60,626 bases of DNA from Acidobacteriota bacterium (lineage in GTDB: Bacteria; Acidobacteriota; Terriglobia; Terriglobales; Acidobacteriaceae), in the NCBI GenBank assembly GCA_021791875.1, contig JAJYVU010000015.1, positions 1 through 60,626 on the forward strand. The letters run 5' to 3'. Below are positions 59,931-60,626 of the stretch, in pieces (positions within the stretch are counted from its first letter, which is position 1; each line of letters opens with the position of its first letter). The position numbers and the translations under genes are program-made. Under the pieces are notes generated by a model that saw only the letters and a program-made list of their open reading frames with translations, was not told the DNA's origin and searched no databases.

Positions 59931-60533
59931 ATGACAGCGGTCGAAACCGAAGTAAAGTTCCGCATCCGCGACCTCACACGCCTCGAAGCGCAGCTTGCCA
60001 CCGCCGGCTTTCAGCAGGTCACGCCCCGCACCTTCGAGCACAATGTCCTCTTCGACACACCGGACCGCTCACTCCGCGCCCGCCAGTCCATCCTCCGCGT
60101 ACGCCGTTATGGCAACCGTTGGGTCGTCACCTACAAAGCGCTCCCACCTAATGGCAACCCCGCCACGGAACGCCACAAACACCGCATCGAGACCGAAACT
60201 GAAGTCCAGGACGGCGAAGCCATCGCCACTATTTTCACCGCCATCGGCTACAAGCCAGCCTTCGTCTATCAGAAATGGCGCACCGAATACGCCGACTCCA
60301 CCGGCCACTGCGTGATTGATGAAACCCCGATCGGACTCTTCGCCGAACTCGAAGGACCCTCCGACTGGATCGACCGCACCGCTGACCTCCTCGGTCTCAA
60401 CCACGCCGATCTCATGACTCTCAGCTACGGCCGCCTCTTTGACCAGTGGCGCGCCGAAACCGGCAGCGTCGCAGAAAATCTCACCTTCGACGAAATTCCC
60501 TCAGCGGAATCCTCACCTTCCACCCGCACCTGA
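59931..60533 (+). CDS. CYTH domain protein (class IV adenylate cyclase/ThTPase family)
   Basis: 200 residues from ATG 59931. The tunnel-fold signature ExExK reads ETEVKFRI at the start, followed by NVLFDTPDRSLRARQSILRVRRYGNRWVVTYK and later acidic residues in CVIDETPIGLFAELEG that bind metal. The family hydrolyses or cyclises triphosphates (thiamine triphosphate, tripolyphosphate, ATP). The activity cannot be assigned. An upstream in-frame ATG at 59877 would place the -10 box inside the gene, so I prefer 59931. Confidence 0.85.
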   Translation: MTAVETEVKFRIRDLTRLEAQLATAGFQQVTPRTFEHNVLFDTPDRSLRARQSILRVRRYGNRWVVTYKALPPNGNPATERHKHRIETETEVQDGEAIATIFTAIGYKPAFVYQKWRTEYADSTGHCVIDETPIGLFAELEGPSDWIDRTADLLGLNHADLMTLSYGRLFDQWRAETGSVAENLTFDEIPSAESSPSTRT

Positions 60534-60626
60534 AGTTTTTCTCCTCGAACTGGTCTCATAAACCCTCTGCGCCTGGTGAGGCCTCGTATGAGATCCGCCA
60601 TCGAAGCGGGGCTCATGCTTTTCGTC
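60534..60626. other. right end of window
   Basis: The last 93 bases hold no feature I can support; a following gene may begin beyond the edge. Confidence 0.5.

Overview
The window looks like a chromosomal segment from a member of the Acidobacteriota, probably class Terriglobia. The evidence is four MacB/FtsX-type permeases of the 'acidobacterial duplicated orphan permease' (ADOP) kind, strongly C-ending codon use, an acidobacterial style of trehalose, Kdp and kinase genes, and many starts without a clear Shine-Dalgarno. I see no rRNA, tRNA, CRISPR array, insertion sequence or prophage. This identification is inference from gene content only; genus cannot be given.

Layout. 1-571: non-coding, with a bidirectional terminator and three copies of a hairpin repeat. 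572-3186: a two-gene unit of an Nramp-like transporter and a soluble PRC/MgtE_N/CBS protein. 3510-4318: RsbW-like anti-sigma kinase and STAS antagonist. 4387-6647: otsBA trehalose synthesis. 6831-26828: housekeeping genes (pyrD, an MBL hydrolase, argS, metG, tatD, yajQ, a polyprenyl diphosphate synthase, a pseudokinase-TonB fusion, a B12-binding subunit, AsmA, a cupin, a thioesterase, proS, a PBP1B-like synthase). 27161-27805: an unknown membrane protein behind a structured leader.

28113-46397 is the most distinctive part. A seven-gene minus-strand operon encodes a membrane fusion protein, two ATPases, an ADOP permease, a TolC-like outer membrane protein, an NtrC-type sigma-54 activator and its histidine kinase. 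It is flanked by three more ADOP permease genes, two on the right-reading left side and one upstream. Three intergenic regions each carry two tandem copies of a TGTCCG-N4-CGGACA palindrome with centres exactly 20 bp apart. Two of them are followed by near-identical -24/-12 promoters with identical spacing. I read this as a self-contained sigma-54 regulon in which the encoded two-component system controls its own efflux operon and the orphan permeases, which may borrow the two ATPases.

46439-53565 holds a Kdp potassium uptake system: kdpD-like kinase diverging from kdpE, a four-repeat KdpE-type operator, two small membrane ORFs, then kdpFABC. 53887-60533 holds a secreted PNGase A-like protein, katG with an operator-like inverted repeat over its -10 box, a glutaredoxin-like protein, Sua5, and a CYTH protein; the last and the glutaredoxin appear to be leaderless.
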